This document shows positions 9,705 through 19,027 of a stretch of DNA of 64,000 nt, piece by piece. The DNA comes from Sulfurimonas paralvinellae. Its GTDB lineage: Bacteria > Campylobacterota > Campylobacteria > Campylobacterales > Sulfurimonadaceae. Both the position numbers and the translations under genes were made by a program. The stretch covers positions 620,001-684,000 of the forward strand of contig NZ_CP041406.1 in NCBI RefSeq assembly GCF_014905135.1. Direction: 5' to 3'. Below the pieces are notes generated by a model. The model worked only from the letters and a program-made list of their open reading frames with translations, had not been told where the DNA came from and made no database searches. The stretch's first letter is position 1. The number at the start of each line of letters is the position of its first letter.

Positions 9705-12459
9705 TTACAACACTTTGGCATCGTTGGCAGAGACAATCTTCTTCTGTCGATTGAAATTTCCAACATCGTGGACATTTGTAAGCAGTTGCTTTTGCAATTG
9801 TGAACATATCCTCATCTACTTTAAAGCTTCCGAGCATCTCTTCTTCTGGTTTATCTTCAAGTACACCAGATACAACAAACCAATCTTCAGCATCGACTCT
9901 ATCCATATCTACGGTAGCTTTTGACTCTGTATAGATAACTAGTTCCAGTGTTGATTTGATGATTTTTTCTTTTTTGAGTCCATCGACAACTGCACCAAAA
10001 CCTTCTCGCGCTTTTACCATGTAGGTAGCATCAAATGGCGCATCTATATTTTGAAGTGCTTTATACTGCATATCGAATATGTCTTCGGCATCATTTTTGA
10101 TGATGCTTGGTGCATTTTCTATAATCTCATCTGCTGTGTATGTAAGGATCGGTGCCATGAGCAGCAAGAGTGTTTTTGTAATCATTGCCATGGCACTTTG
10201 ACTCGCACGGCGACGAGCAGAGTCTTTTGCGTTACAGTAGAGATTGTCTTTTGTCATATCTATGTACATACCGCTTAACTCGTTGACGATGAAGTTGTTG
10301 AGCGTACTCATACCGTTTACAAAGTTATACTCACTGAACTGTTTATGAACTTCTGCAAGGACAGCTGCCGCTTCACTCAAGATCCATTTATCAAGATCAC
10401 CCATCTTTTCAGGTGCGACAAGCTCTTCAAGATCATTGATGTTTGCCAACATAATTCTAAAAGTATTTCTAAGTTTGCGATAGTTTTCACTTGTCTGTTT
10501 CAAGATGCCCTGAGAAATCTTCAGATCACCCTGATAGTCTGATGACGCAACCCATAAACGAAGAATCTCGCTTCCATACTCTTTTAAGACTTTTTCAGGT
10601 GCAATGACATTGCCTTTGGACTTTGACATCTTTTCACCTTTTTCATCCACAGTGAAGCCGTGCGTGAGAACACCTTTATAGGGAGCTTTATGCTCAATGG
10701 CCGCTGATAAAAAGAGTGAAGACTGGAACCAACCGCGGTGCTGATCACTTCCTTCAACATAAAGGTCTGCAGGATATGTTCCGGCATCATAGTTGCGTGA
10801 TTTAAGTACTGAGTTCCAGGTAGAACCGGAGTCGAACCATACATCGAGAATATCATTGACTTTTTCGAGTTCTTCAGGTTTGTAACCGCTTCCAGGGTAG
10901 AGAAGCTGGGCAATATCCATAGAGTACCATGCATCACTTCCCTGCATCTCAAAGATCATGGCAACAAAATTGAGAACTTTTTCGTCTAAAAGAACTTCAC
11001 CGGTAGCTTTGACTCTGAAAAAAGCGATAGGAACACCCCAGTCACGTTGACGTGAGATACACCAGTCGGGACGATTTTCTACCATGGAGTTAAGACGGTT
11101 TCGCCCTGTCTCAGGAATGAATTTTGTCTTTTGGACTTCACCGAGTGCTATCTCACGCAGCGTTTTTTGCTCACCTTCCGGTCTGCCGTCAACAGAGATA
11201 AACCACTGTTTTGTTGCACGGTAGATAAGCGGTGTATGACTTCTCCAGCAGTGTGGATAAGAGTGCATGAACTTGTCGACTTTCAGTACTGCATCACCCA
11301 TAAGCTCAATAAGCTCTTCATTGGATTTAAAGATGTGGCGTCCGACAAAATCTTGGGCATTGGGAATGAGCTTCTCACGTACAATTGTTTCATCATAACA
11401 TCCTGTCTCATCGACCGGCATAACGACATCAAGTTCATAAACAAGTCCGACGCGGTAATCATCTTCACCATGTCCAGGAGCTGTATGAACACATCCTGTT
11501 CCATTGTCGACCATAACATGCTCACCGAGAACAAGACGAGAATTTCTGCCGTTTAATGGGTTAATGGCAATGAGGTTTTCAAGTTCTTTCGCATCGAACT
11601 CTTTGTCTACAGTACCATTGACAACATCACTCTCTACAAGTGAATTTAACAACTCTTTTGCAACGATATAGCCATCGGTTGTAAGCACATACTTCTCATT
11701 TGGATTGAGTGATATACCTGTGTTTGCAGGAATGGTCCATGGCGTCGTTGTCCAGATGACAGGAGCAGCCTTTCCTGTGATACCGAGCTTTTCTTTTGCT
11801 TCATCGCTAAGCTCAAAGGCGATAAAGATAGAGTAGTCTTCTTTATCTTCATACTCAACCTCTGCTTCAGCAAGGGCTGTACGCTCTGCCCATGACCAGA
11901 AAACAGGCTTGCTTCGCTCGATTAGCAGGCCTTTTTTAGCGACATCGCAGAGTGTACGGAAGATATTTGCTTCAAATTTATAGTCCATTGTTACATAGGG
12001 TTTTTCCCAGTCTGCAATGATACCGAGTGTTTTAAATTCACTTCTTTGGATATCGACGAATTTGGCAGCGTGCTCACGACAGAGTTTACGAATTTCAGCA
12101 GTCTCGAGCTGCTCTTTTTTCTGTTTTCCGCCAAGTTTTTTCTCAACCTGTTGTTCGATTGGAAGACCGTGACAATCCCATCCCGGAGTGAAACGGACAG
12201 ATTTGCCGTTAAAATAGTTATGTTTGATGATGATATCTTTGAGAACTTTGTTAAGCGCATGACCGATGTGGATATGGCCGTTTGCATACGGAGGTCCGTC
12301 ATGCAGTGTAAAGCTCTCGGCTCCGGCACGGTTGGCTTTCATCTTATGATAAATTTTCTTTTCATCCCATGCCGCATAGCGTTTTGGCTCGTTATTGATA
12401 AGGTTGCCGCGCATAGCGAACGAAGTTGTCGGTAAAAGTAGTGTCTCTTTGTAATCCAT
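9697..12459 (-). CDS. ileS: Isoleucyl-tRNA synthetase
   Basis: Charges tRNA-Ile in the cytosol. 920 residues, normal for bacterial IleRS. Seen: class I HIGH motif (HIGH at 64-67, in PPYANGHIHIGHAL), the editing-domain block VIWTTTPWTIPANTG, KMSKSKGN in the catalytic loop, and a C-terminal zinc site (CPRCW then CLCQRC). Start ATG gives MDYKETLLLP, the usual bacterial N terminus. Divergent from the cinA-like gene; heads the ileS-small ORF-gatA operon. Confidence 0.98.
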   Translation of the reverse strand: MDYKETLLLPTTSFAMRGNLINNEPKRYAAWDEKKIYHKMKANRAGAESFTLHDGPPYANGHIHIGHALNKVLKDIIIKHNYFNGKSVRFTPGWDCHGLPIEQQVEKKLGGKQKKEQLETAEIRKLCREHAAKFVDIQRSEFKTLGIIADWEKPYVTMDYKFEANIFRTLCDVAKKGLLIERSKPVFWSWAERTALAEAEVEYEDKEDYSIFIAFELSDEAKEKLGITGKAAPVIWTTTPWTIPANTGISLNPNEKYVLTTDGYIVAKELLNSLVESDVVNGTVDKEFDAKELENLIAINPLNGRNSRLVLGEHVMVDNGTGCVHTAPGHGEDDYRVGLVYELDVVMPVDETGCYDETIVREKLIPNAQDFVGRHIFKSNEELIELMGDAVLKVDKFMHSYPHCWRSHTPLIYRATKQWFISVDGRPEGEQKTLREIALGEVQKTKFIPETGRNRLNSMVENRPDWCISRQRDWGVPIAFFRVKATGEVLLDEKVLNFVAMIFEMQGSDAWYSMDIAQLLYPGSGYKPEELEKVNDILDVWFDSGSTWNSVLKSRNYDAGTYPADLYVEGSDQHRGWFQSSLFLSAAIEHKAPYKGVLTHGFTVDEKGEKMSKSKGNVIAPEKVLKEYGSEILRLWVASSDYQGDLKISQGILKQTSENYRKLRNTFRIMLANINDLEELVAPEKMGDLDKWILSEAAAVLAEVHKQFSEYNFVNGMSTLNNFIVNELSGMYIDMTKDNLYCNAKDSARRRASQSAMAMITKTLLLLMAPILTYTADEIIENAPSIIKNDAEDIFDMQYKALQNIDAPFDATYMVKAREGFGAVVDGLKKEKIIKSTLELVIYTESKATVDMDRVDAEDWFVVSGVLEDKPEEEMLGSFKVDEDMFTIAKATAYKCPRCWKFQSTEEDCLCQRCQSVVNA

Positions 12460-12491
12460 AGATACCCCAAATTGTATTTAAAAAGTTGTGG

Positions 12492-12497
12492 ATTATA
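12492..12497 (-). promoter_or_regulatory. -10 box for ileS
   Basis: Minus-strand TATAAT in the context AGATATAATCC, 32 nt upstream of the ileS ATG. No clear -35 box. Confidence 0.55.
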
Positions 12498-12529
12498 TCT
12501 TTAATGTGTTTAAAAGCTCATAAAAGTGT

Positions 12530-12535
12530 TATAAT
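12530..12535 (+). promoter_or_regulatory. -10 box for the cinA-like gene
   Basis: Plus-strand TATAAT in GTGTTATAATAAG, 37 nt upstream of the chosen cinA ATG. The ileS and cinA -10 boxes lie back to back in a 113-nt divergent intergenic region. Confidence 0.55.
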
Positions 12536-12572
12536 AAGCAGAACTAAATCTTGAACCAAGGCATTGAAAACT

Positions 12573-13661
12573 ATGAAACTCCATCTGATATTTATAGGCA
12601 ACAAATTTATATACAACCAACCGCTCAAAGAGTATATTCTTCGTAATGTAGAAAAAGATGTCAAGTTTATAGATTCTATCACTTTTTTCAAAGAGAGTGA
12701 TAACTCTTTTTTCCTTTATCTTGAACAGGAGTTGCAAAAAGATGACAAGATTCTCATAGTGACAAATAAACAGAACTTTTCAACCTTAGGCAAGGTGATA
12801 TGTACAATTACCGAAGATAATCAGGTGCTAAAAGAGGGTATGCTCATTCCTCAAAAAGCGACTTTGTATGAAGATAGAACATATCTGCTGGAATACAAAA
12901 GTGCGATTGTCAATGTGATATCTATGGATGAAGGTGAAAATATTCCACAGATTCTTATACAAACCATAGATACAAAAGCGACTATCCATGTGTTTGAAGA
13001 AGAGAAAGATGATCTCATCAGTATCTTAAATCCTTTGGCTCAGACATATGAGGTCACTTTCGGTGTGACAAGTTATGTTGAGGGTTGGCTGCGCATCGAC
13101 ATCAGTTCTAAACGTTACGGGGATATATCAAAGTTTATTCATGCGGCAAAAAACCTGCTTCCAAAGAAGCTTATTGCTTCAGCTGATATTGTCGAATATA
13201 TCATAGAAAAACTCTCGAGTAAGGGAAAAACTGTTAGTTTTGCAGAGAGTTGTACAGGGGGACTACTCAGTTATTACCTTACAAAACACAATGGTGCTTC
13301 GAAAATACTTGAAGGCTCTTTGGTTACGTACTCCAATGCACTCAAAGAGAATTGGCTGGCTATTGAACATCAGACGCTAGAGCGTGAAGGAGCGGTTTCG
13401 GCTGATGTTGTCAATGAGATGAGTGAGGGAGTGTTAAATGTCAGTCATGCGGATTATGCGCTTTCTGTAAGCGGTATTGCAGGTGACACGGGCGGTACAG
13501 AACTAAAACCTGTTGGAACAGTTTTCATCGGGGCAAGAAGCAAAACAGAACATGTGGAAAAAAGATTTCACTTTAACGGTGATAGAAACTATGTTCAGCA
13601 TCAGAGTGCCATGATGGCGATTAAAATGCTCCTTTTGATAGACAAAGATATCTTTTTTTAA
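12573..13661 (+). CDS. CinA-like protein with NMN deamidase (PncC) domain
   Basis: The C-terminal ~150 residues are a clear CinA_C/PncC domain (SFAESCTGG, the GSLVTYSNALKENWL block, SVSGIAGDTGGT), the enzyme that deamidates nicotinamide mononucleotide in NAD recycling. The N-terminal ~200 residues occupy the place of the MoCF/CinA_N domain but are very divergent: a remnant like IFIGNKFIYNQ is all that resembles it, and the usual GGLGPT-type glycine motifs are missing. So pyrophosphatase activity is doubtful. ATG at 12573 is preferred over the TTG at 12564, which is only 2 nt from the AAGG. Symbol withheld because the N domain departs from CinA. Confidence 0.85.
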   Translation: MKLHLIFIGNKFIYNQPLKEYILRNVEKDVKFIDSITFFKESDNSFFLYLEQELQKDDKILIVTNKQNFSTLGKVICTITEDNQVLKEGMLIPQKATLYEDRTYLLEYKSAIVNVISMDEGENIPQILIQTIDTKATIHVFEEEKDDLISILNPLAQTYEVTFGVTSYVEGWLRIDISSKRYGDISKFIHAAKNLLPKKLIASADIVEYIIEKLSSKGKTVSFAESCTGGLLSYYLTKHNGASKILEGSLVTYSNALKENWLAIEHQTLEREGAVSADVVNEMSEGVLNVSHADYALSVSGIAGDTGGTELKPVGTVFIGARSKTEHVEKRFHFNGDRNYVQHQSAMMAIKMLLLIDKDIFF

Positions 13662-13678
13662 ATTTATAGAGATTTTTC

Positions 13679-13707
13679 TTGACATATAAAAATGATTTGT
13701 CTATAAT
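13679..13707 (+). promoter_or_regulatory. Consensus sigma-70 promoter of the tRNA cluster
   Basis: TTGACA (13679-13684), a 17-nt spacer and TATAAT (13702-13707): all 12 consensus positions match, which is rare in this AT-rich phylum. The discriminator that follows reads TTCGACCT, and the same string follows the -10 box of the tRNA(CAT) gene at 53261. The tRNA-Lys gene begins 27 nt after the -10 box. Confidence 0.9.
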
Positions 13708-13734
13708 TTCGACCTCTTAACATAAAGAGTATTT

Positions 13735-13810
13735 GTCTTGTTAGCTCAGCTGGTAGAGCACGTCACTTTTAATGATGTGGCCGATGGTTCGAATCCATCA
13801 CAGGACACCA
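13735..13810 (+). tRNA. tRNA-Lys (TTT)
   Basis: 76 nt with encoded CCA. Acceptor GTCTTGT pairs with ACAGGAC (one G-T), anticodon stem CGTCA/TGATG with loop CTTTTAA, T arm GATGG/CCATC around TTCGAAT. First gene of a six-tRNA array. Confidence 0.97.
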
Positions 13811-13826
13811 TTTTTAAACTAAATAT

Positions 13827-13903
13827 GCGGTGGTAGTTCAGTTGGTTAGAATACCTGCCTGTCACGCAGGGGGTCGCGAGTTCGAGTCTCGTCCACCGCG
13901 CCA
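13827..13903 (+). tRNA. tRNA-Asp (GTC), copy 1
   Basis: 77 nt with encoded CCA. Acceptor GCGGTGG/CCACCGC, anticodon loop CTGTCAC, discriminator G. Identical to the copy at 14301-14377. Confidence 0.97.
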
Positions 13904-13917
13904 CTTTTAGTTTAGAT

Positions 13918-13993
13918 GGGCGCTTAGCTCAGTTGGTAGAGCGCTACCCTTACAAGGTAGATGTCACTGGTTCGAGTCCAGTAGTGCCCACCA
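13918..13993 (+). tRNA. tRNA-Val (TAC), copy 1
   Basis: 76 nt with encoded CCA. Acceptor GGGCGCT/AGTGCCC, anticodon loop CTTACAA. Identical to the copy at 14128-14203, and both copies are preceded by TTTAGAT. Confidence 0.97.
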
Positions 13994-14020
13994 TTTAATT
14001 AACCCTTTGTTAATGAAAGT

Positions 14021-14096
14021 GACCCTTTCGTCTAGTGGCCAAGGACACTATCACTTCATGGTAGTAACAGAGGTTCAAATCCTTTAGGGGTCGCCA
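14021..14096 (+). tRNA. tRNA-Glu (TTC) with C at position 33
   Basis: 76 nt with encoded CCA. Acceptor GACCCTT/AGGGGTC, D arm like other tRNA-Glu, anticodon stem CTATC/GGTAG. The seven-base loop reads ACTTCAT, so the base before the anticodon is C, where bacterial elongator tRNAs almost always have U33. T stem AGAGG/CCTTT contains one G-T pair. Otherwise a complete cloverleaf. Confidence 0.92.
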
Positions 14097-14127
14097 TTTA
14101 CGGTGTTTATTTTTCCCATTTTTAGAT

Positions 14128-14203
14128 GGGCGCTTAGCTCAGTTGGTAGAGCGCTACCCTTACAAGGTAGATGTCACTGGTTCGAGTCCAGTAGTGCCCA
14201 CCA
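14128..14203 (+). tRNA. tRNA-Val (TAC), copy 2
   Basis: Identical over 76 nt to 13918-13993, including the CCA and the seven bases before it. Probably from a local duplication of the Asp/Val genes. Confidence 0.97.
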
Positions 14204-14224
14204 TTTTTGATTATTTGCACTGAA

Positions 14225-14270
14225 GCTTAAAGCTCACGTACTTCAAGTACGCTTCACTTTAATCTTAAGC
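14225..14270. repeat. Nested inverted repeat between tRNA-Val and tRNA-Asp
   Basis: Inner arms CGTACTT (14237-14243) and AAGTACG (14245-14251) form a perfect 7-bp pair; outer arms GCTTAA (14225-14230) and TTAAGC (14265-14270) pair imperfectly around them. No T-tract follows, so a terminator is unlikely; it may be an RNA-processing hairpin or a dispersed palindromic repeat. Confidence 0.5.
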
Positions 14271-14300
14271 ACAACTAATTAAAAAACATTATTTTAGAGT

Positions 14301-14377
14301 GCGGTGGTAGTTCAGTTGGTTAGAATACCTGCCTGTCACGCAGGGGGTCGCGAGTTCGAGTCTCGTCCACCGCGCCA
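14301..14377 (+). tRNA. tRNA-Asp (GTC), copy 2
   Basis: Identical over 77 nt to 13827-13903. Last gene of the array. Its CCA ends 4 nt from the stop codon of the convergent rodA, so no terminator separates them. Confidence 0.97.
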
Positions 14378-14381
14378 CTCT

Positions 14382-15494
14382 TTACAAGAAACTCTTCGTT
14401 CCACTTTTATCATATAAATCTTTATATCGAAACGTTATCAGATTCTCCATAATTGCAAATAGAATTATAAAATTTAAAAAGCTGCTTCCTCCATAGGAAA
14501 ACATTGGAAGTGGTACTCCGACAACCGGTGCATAGCCTATCGTCATTGAAATATTGACTCCCATATATATGAAAATCATAAATGATATCGCCACCGTTAC
14601 TACTTTTATGTAGTAATCTTTGTTGAAAATTGCCAGACTGAGCAGATGTAAAATAAGCAGTATATAGATAAAAATAAGTCCCAAAGCTCCTAAGAATCCT
14701 GTCCTTTCAACGACAAAGGCGAAGATAAAGTCACTGGTGGCAATTGGAAGAAACTTCATCTGCGTCTGTGTGGCGTTTTCTTTGTCTTTCCCTGTCCAGC
14801 CTCCCGAACCGATAGCAATGATAGACTGCTGTACGTGATAAGAGGGTTTTGCTCCCAAAAAATCCGTTATACGGGTTTTTTGATAATCATGAAGTCCGTA
14901 TTTGTATGCTAGTGGAGAGATCAGTAAAATAGCAGCAAGAATGGTTGCAACAATCTTCCAGTAAATGCCGACGAAAAACAAAACACCATATCCAATCAGT
15001 AAAAGGACAAGAGCCGTACCCAAATCCGGTTCCTTTGCAATGAGAATAAAAGGCAGAAGGATATAGAGACTTATCTTTAAAAAGTCTTTGATTCGGTAGC
15101 CGCCCATAGGCGGGGGATTTTTGTTGATGAGGTAAGCAAGCATCAAAATGAGTGCCGGCTTGACAAACTCCGAGGGTTGAATGGTGGCATTTATGAAAGG
15201 TATCTCTATCCATCTTTGTGCACCGAGTCTGGAGTGACCAAAAAATTCAACGGCCAAAAGGAGTAAAATATTTCCCCAGTAGATAAAGGGAATGAGCCAG
15301 CTCATACGTCGTATAGGCAAAACAAAAATGGCCAAAAAAGCTAAAAAGGCTACACCGACATAGGCTATCTGCTTTTCTGCCAAGGCAGGAACAGCTTCTC
15401 CTATAAGCCAATTAGACATAATTACAAGCGGAATGATAAGTATGATAGAAAGAAAGTCAAATTGTGATAAAATACTCTTATCAAATCTCCACAA
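14382..15494 (-). CDS. rodA: Peptidoglycan polymerase RodA (SEDS family)
   Basis: Inner-membrane glycosyltransferase of the elongasome. About ten TM helices and SEDS blocks are visible: GAQRWIEIPFINATIQPSEFVKPALILMLAYL, AKEPDLGTALVLLLIGYGVLFF (with the key Glu-Pro-Asp), and SYGGSSFLNFIILFAI near the C terminus. The frame stays open to 15632, but that would overlap divergent rluD. I chose TTG at 15494 because GGAG lies 8 nt ahead and the protein then starts with WRFDKSILSQFDF, as RodA proteins do, giving 370 residues. Shares a 53-nt divergent intergenic region with rluD. Confidence 0.93.
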   Translation of the reverse strand: MWRFDKSILSQFDFLSIILIIPLVIMSNWLIGEAVPALAEKQIAYVGVAFLAFLAIFVLPIRRMSWLIPFIYWGNILLLLAVEFFGHSRLGAQRWIEIPFINATIQPSEFVKPALILMLAYLINKNPPPMGGYRIKDFLKISLYILLPFILIAKEPDLGTALVLLLIGYGVLFFVGIYWKIVATILAAILLISPLAYKYGLHDYQKTRITDFLGAKPSYHVQQSIIAIGSGGWTGKDKENATQTQMKFLPIATSDFIFAFVVERTGFLGALGLIFIYILLILHLLSLAIFNKDYYIKVVTVAISFMIFIYMGVNISMTIGYAPVVGVPLPMFSYGGSSFLNFIILFAIMENLITFRYKDLYDKSGTKSFL

Positions 15495-15547
15495 GTCTGT
15501 AACTCCAAAATTAAAATTACATGATTGTATCATAAAGGGTAAACAAA

Positions 15548-16522
15548 ATGTTAAATACAGAAGAATATATCTGTGAAAAGAGCGAACGCTTAGATACGTT
15601 CCTAACAGGGAAAATCGGAAAAACCCGTTCACAGATCGCTGCTCTTATTAAAAATGAAGCCGTTTATGTGGACGATAAAAAGGTCTCACGTCCGGGAATA
15701 AAACTGAAAGTCGGACAACATGTTCGTGTAGAATTTCCGGAAATTAAAAAGTCTGAAGCACAAGAAGTTACTTTTGACGTAGAAATACTTTATGAAGATG
15801 AAGATGTACTGGTCATCAACAAGCCAAGCGGTGTGACGGTGCATCCTGCACCAAGTGTGAAAGAGCCGACTTTGGTCGATTGGCTCAAACATAAAGGCAT
15901 ACGTCTTTCAACAATCAGCGGAGAAGAACGCCATGGAATCGTTCACCGTTTAGATAAAGGGACCAGTGGTGCTATGGTCGTAGCAAAAAACAATGAAGCC
16001 CATGAATTTTTGTCTAAACAGCTGCAGGATAAGAGTATGGGTAGATATTATTTGGCAGTTGTTACCCCTCCTTTAAAAGATGATGTTACAATTATAGAGT
16101 CAAATATAGGACGAAGTGCTCATAACCGTCTCAAAATGGCAGGGGGACTTGAGCATGGCAAGTATGCAAAAACAGTATTTAAGCATTTGGCTTTGGACAG
16201 TGATGAAAAAACGCAGCTTATTGCGTGTAAACTCTTTACTGGAAGAACCCATCAGATTCGTGTTCACCTTGAGAGTATGAACCGTCATATACTGGGTGAT
16301 CACATCTATGGATTAAGCCCAAAAGTAGAGAAATCGGAACGTATTTTGCTACATGCTTACTTAATATATTTTGACCATCCAAGAACACAAAAAAAACTCT
16401 CTTTTAAAGCAGACTTTGATGCTGTGATGAAAGAGGCAATAGATAAAAAATTTGATACGGAGATTTTAAATGAAGTTCTCGATACTGACTACATTGTTCA
16501 CAGCTTCACTACTGCTTTTTAG
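15548..16522 (+). CDS. rluD: RluA-family 23S rRNA pseudouridine synthase (RluD-like)
   Basis: Converts specific uridines to pseudouridine in large-subunit rRNA. N-terminal S4 RNA-binding domain (about 14-62: ERLDTFLTGKIGKTRSQIAALI) and the synthase domain with GIVHRLDKGTSG, catalytic Asp136, and the TGRTHQIRVH motif. 324 residues. It could be RluC rather than RluD; the symbol is the commoner choice. Its last 53 nt overlap the start of the downstream lipoprotein gene in another frame, an unusually long overlap. Confidence 0.9.
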   Translation: MLNTEEYICEKSERLDTFLTGKIGKTRSQIAALIKNEAVYVDDKKVSRPGIKLKVGQHVRVEFPEIKKSEAQEVTFDVEILYEDEDVLVINKPSGVTVHPAPSVKEPTLVDWLKHKGIRLSTISGEERHGIVHRLDKGTSGAMVVAKNNEAHEFLSKQLQDKSMGRYYLAVVTPPLKDDVTIIESNIGRSAHNRLKMAGGLEHGKYAKTVFKHLALDSDEKTQLIACKLFTGRTHQIRVHLESMNRHILGDHIYGLSPKVEKSERILLHAYLIYFDHPRTQKKLSFKADFDAVMKEAIDKKFDTEILNEVLDTDYIVHSFTTAF

Positions 16523-17852
16523 CGGTTGTGCTGAAATTACACCTACACCAAAGGAAGAAGTTGTTGTAGATTCTACACTTCCTACGGTTACATTGACAAA
16601 AAATGGCATTATTACTGATATGAAAACAGTAGCTTTTGAATGGAAAAGTATTACAGATCCGCGTGTGACAGGGATTTATGTCTATAAAAAATCTCCAGAA
16701 GATAAAAAAGAGACGAAAGAACTGGAGTATTATGATACGATAGATACGCGTTATTCGACACATTATGTTGATAGAAACGTAGACCCGGATAAAAAATACA
16801 GTTATGCATTCAGAGTGTTTGCAAAGAATGCGCAGGGTGTCAACTCAAAAGTATTTGTTGTCAATACACTGCCTGTACTACAGTCTGTTTCATGGATTCA
16901 CTCTATTGGCGGTCTGCCTCGAATAGCAAAGATAATCTGGCGACCGCATGTAAGTGAGAGGGTAGCATCTTATATTATCGAAAGAAAGACATTTGAAGAT
17001 AAAGAGTGGCATCAGATTGATGAACTAAGTGGAAGACTCAATGCCGAGTATATTGATACAGGACTTGAAGACAACCATGTTTATATGTATAGAATAAGAG
17101 TAAAAACATATGACGGTATCATCTCTACGCCTTCACAGATTGTAAAAGCAGTGACAAAACCATTGCCGAAGAGTGTAGCTAAAATCGAAGCAACCAAGAA
17201 TCTTCCAAAAATGATAAAACTAAACTGGACACCATCGAAACAAAAAGACTTTGATCGTTATTATCTTTACAGATCCGATGATGTTGACGGTTCTTATGAA
17301 CTCATAGCTAAGTTATACAATCCAAAATTTACAGATAAAATCGATGAAGATGGAAAAGTATACTTCTATCAAGTCAGTGTCGTTGATAAAGACGGGCTTG
17401 AAAGTGAACATGAAAAGACTACAGTTATGGGAAGAACACTTGTTAAACCTAAAGCACCTGCTATTGTCGAGGCAAAACTTCTTGGTTCAAAAATCGAACT
17501 GAAATGGGGAGAAAGTGATCCAAGAACAGTATCGTACATTGTTGTGAAAAAATCTAAAAAAGGCTGGTTCGATGAGGTTACAAAAGAGTATAAAGGTATA
17601 AAAAAGACTCTTTTTATAGATTCCGATATCGAAGCTGATACGCTTTACACTTATACTGTTTACAGTGTGGATAAAAACTCGATTGTTTCAGAACCTAGTA
17701 TAGAAGTTCAGATCAAAACACCTGAATCAAAAGAGATTGTTGCAGCACCTAAAACAAAGGCAACTGAGCAAAAGGTTGCACAGCCCGTAAAATCAAGCAG
17801 CAGTGAAAGTACAGTAGCACCGGCTGAAGAACTAGACCTGAATGGACTTTAA
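16470..17852 (+). CDS. Fibronectin type III repeat lipoprotein
   Basis: 460 residues. A lipoprotein signal peptide ([20 protein letters not shown], lipobox LFSGC) anchors it to a membrane facing the periplasm. Then come about four FN3-like beta-sandwich repeats of ~90-100 residues, each with a W..ITDPRV/KW...D.R-type start and a DKDGLES/DKNSIVS-type turn. A low-complexity tail of Lys, Ser and Ala ends the protein. FN3 lipoproteins of this kind are frequent in Campylobacterota but their role is not known. The ATG lies within the end of rluD; the stop overlaps trmB by 1 nt. Confidence 0.88.
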   Translation: MKFSILTTLFTASLLLFSGCAEITPTPKEEVVVDSTLPTVTLTKNGIITDMKTVAFEWKSITDPRVTGIYVYKKSPEDKKETKELEYYDTIDTRYSTHYVDRNVDPDKKYSYAFRVFAKNAQGVNSKVFVVNTLPVLQSVSWIHSIGGLPRIAKIIWRPHVSERVASYIIERKTFEDKEWHQIDELSGRLNAEYIDTGLEDNHVYMYRIRVKTYDGIISTPSQIVKAVTKPLPKSVAKIEATKNLPKMIKLNWTPSKQKDFDRYYLYRSDDVDGSYELIAKLYNPKFTDKIDEDGKVYFYQVSVVDKDGLESEHEKTTVMGRTLVKPKAPAIVEAKLLGSKIELKWGESDPRTVSYIVVKKSKKGWFDEVTKEYKGIKKTLFIDSDIEADTLYTYTVYSVDKNSIVSEPSIEVQIKTPESKEIVAAPKTKATEQKVAQPVKSSSSESTVAPAEELDLNGL

Positions 17853-19027
17853 TGCCGCATCTTCATATAAAAGAATTTAAGACAATTGAACTTCCTGCTG
17901 TGCAGGATGAGGTTCATTTTAATTTTATTGCTGATAATGCAAACCATCAAGATGAAAAGTTGATTGCTACAGAGTATGAAGGCGAGGATTTTTTTCTGCT
18001 TGTTAAAGAAGAAGAGGGTAGAAGTCTTCTTAAAACAGATAAACTGACACGTCCTGCTTCTATTTATAATGTGCACCGTGCTTTACTTGCCTATGCAAAA
18101 GCAGCAGGGTTGGAAGTTATTGCTTCCAATGTTCCTCAAACACAGAAAAACGTGCATCTGCAGACAGCTTCTGCACTCAAAAAAATAGACTATTTTGCAA
18201 ATGATTTTCCCCGTGAGAAAGAAGTAAGGATAGAAGTCGGTTTTGGTTCAGGAAGACATTTACTGCATCAGGCTGCAAATAATCCGGATATTTTGTTTAT
18301 AGGTATAGAGATACATCGACCGTCAATAGAACAGGTACTCAAGCAGGTTGTAATTCAAAAGCTCGACAATGTAATGGTTCTTGATTATGATGCACGTCTT
18401 TTTATGGAACTCGTTCCTTCAAATATTGTGGGTGCCATTTATGTACATTTTCCTGTTCCGTGGGATAAAAAACCGCATAGAAGAGTCATATCAACAAGCT
18501 TTATTCAAGAGGCTCGCCGTGTTTTAAAAGAAGGAGGGACTCTGGAACTTCGAACAGACAGTGAAAACTACTATGCCTATTCGTATGAGACTTTTATAGC
18601 ATTTCCTAAAATAACGCTGCAGATAAAGAAAAATCATGACATCGCCGTGAGCTCCAAGTATGAAGACAGATGGAAAAAGATGGAGAAAAACATCTATGAT
18701 GTCATCATGGTAAACGATGAAATTTCTCCTGAACTGGTGATAGAGGGTGATTTCTCTTTTGAAGGCTCTAGCCCTCGTTCGGCAGATGAACTGTTGGCAC
18801 TGCATAACAAGACTATTCGTTTTGACGGTGGTTTTATCCATTTTGAAAGAGTTTATAAACTTACAAATGGTGTTATGCTTAGGATTTCGATGGGGAGTTT
18901 TGACAGACCGGAGCATCTTTATCTAATCATAACGGATAATAGACTATCATACTATCCGCAATTGCCTCTTCGTTCCCCTATCAACCTTGAGGCGCATAAA
19001 CATTTGTTAAAGGCTGTAAATGGATAA
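17852..19027 (+). CDS. trmB: tRNA (guanine-N7)-methyltransferase TrmB, long form
   Basis: Methylates G46 of tRNA with SAM. The methyltransferase core lies at about 120-270: [14 protein letters not shown] for SAM binding, and [17 protein letters not shown], the counterpart of the family's FPDPWPK.RH..R block. At 391 residues it is far longer than the ~240 of E. coli; an extra N-terminal ~120 and C-terminal ~100 residues are typical of the Campylobacter/Helicobacter form. Starts in a TAATG overlap with the lipoprotein gene and overlaps ftsE by 8 nt. Confidence 0.95.
   Translation: MPHLHIKEFKTIELPAVQDEVHFNFIADNANHQDEKLIATEYEGEDFFLLVKEEEGRSLLKTDKLTRPASIYNVHRALLAYAKAAGLEVIASNVPQTQKNVHLQTASALKKIDYFANDFPREKEVRIEVGFGSGRHLLHQAANNPDILFIGIEIHRPSIEQVLKQVVIQKLDNVMVLDYDARLFMELVPSNIVGAIYVHFPVPWDKKPHRRVISTSFIQEARRVLKEGGTLELRTDSENYYAYSYETFIAFPKITLQIKKNHDIAVSSKYEDRWKKMEKNIYDVIMVNDEISPELVIEGDFSFEGSSPRSADELLALHNKTIRFDGGFIHFERVYKLTNGVMLRISMGSFDRPEHLYLIITDNRLSYYPQLPLRSPINLEAHKHLLKAVNG

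Noticed and set aside
9622-9924. Plus-strand 100-codon ORF opposite ileS
   Set aside because: Lies opposite the conserved ileS C terminus and lacks a ribosome-binding site; a shadow frame.
11131-11556. Plus-strand 141-codon ORF inside ileS
   Set aside because: Shadow of the ileS coding frame; no family features.
13679-14377. tRNA array as a phage or island attachment site
   Set aside because: No integrase gene and no tRNA 3'-end direct repeat found downstream in the window.
15495-15632. RodA start at 15632
   Set aside because: Overlaps divergent rluD; TTG 15494 has GGAG 8 nt upstream and yields the family N terminus.
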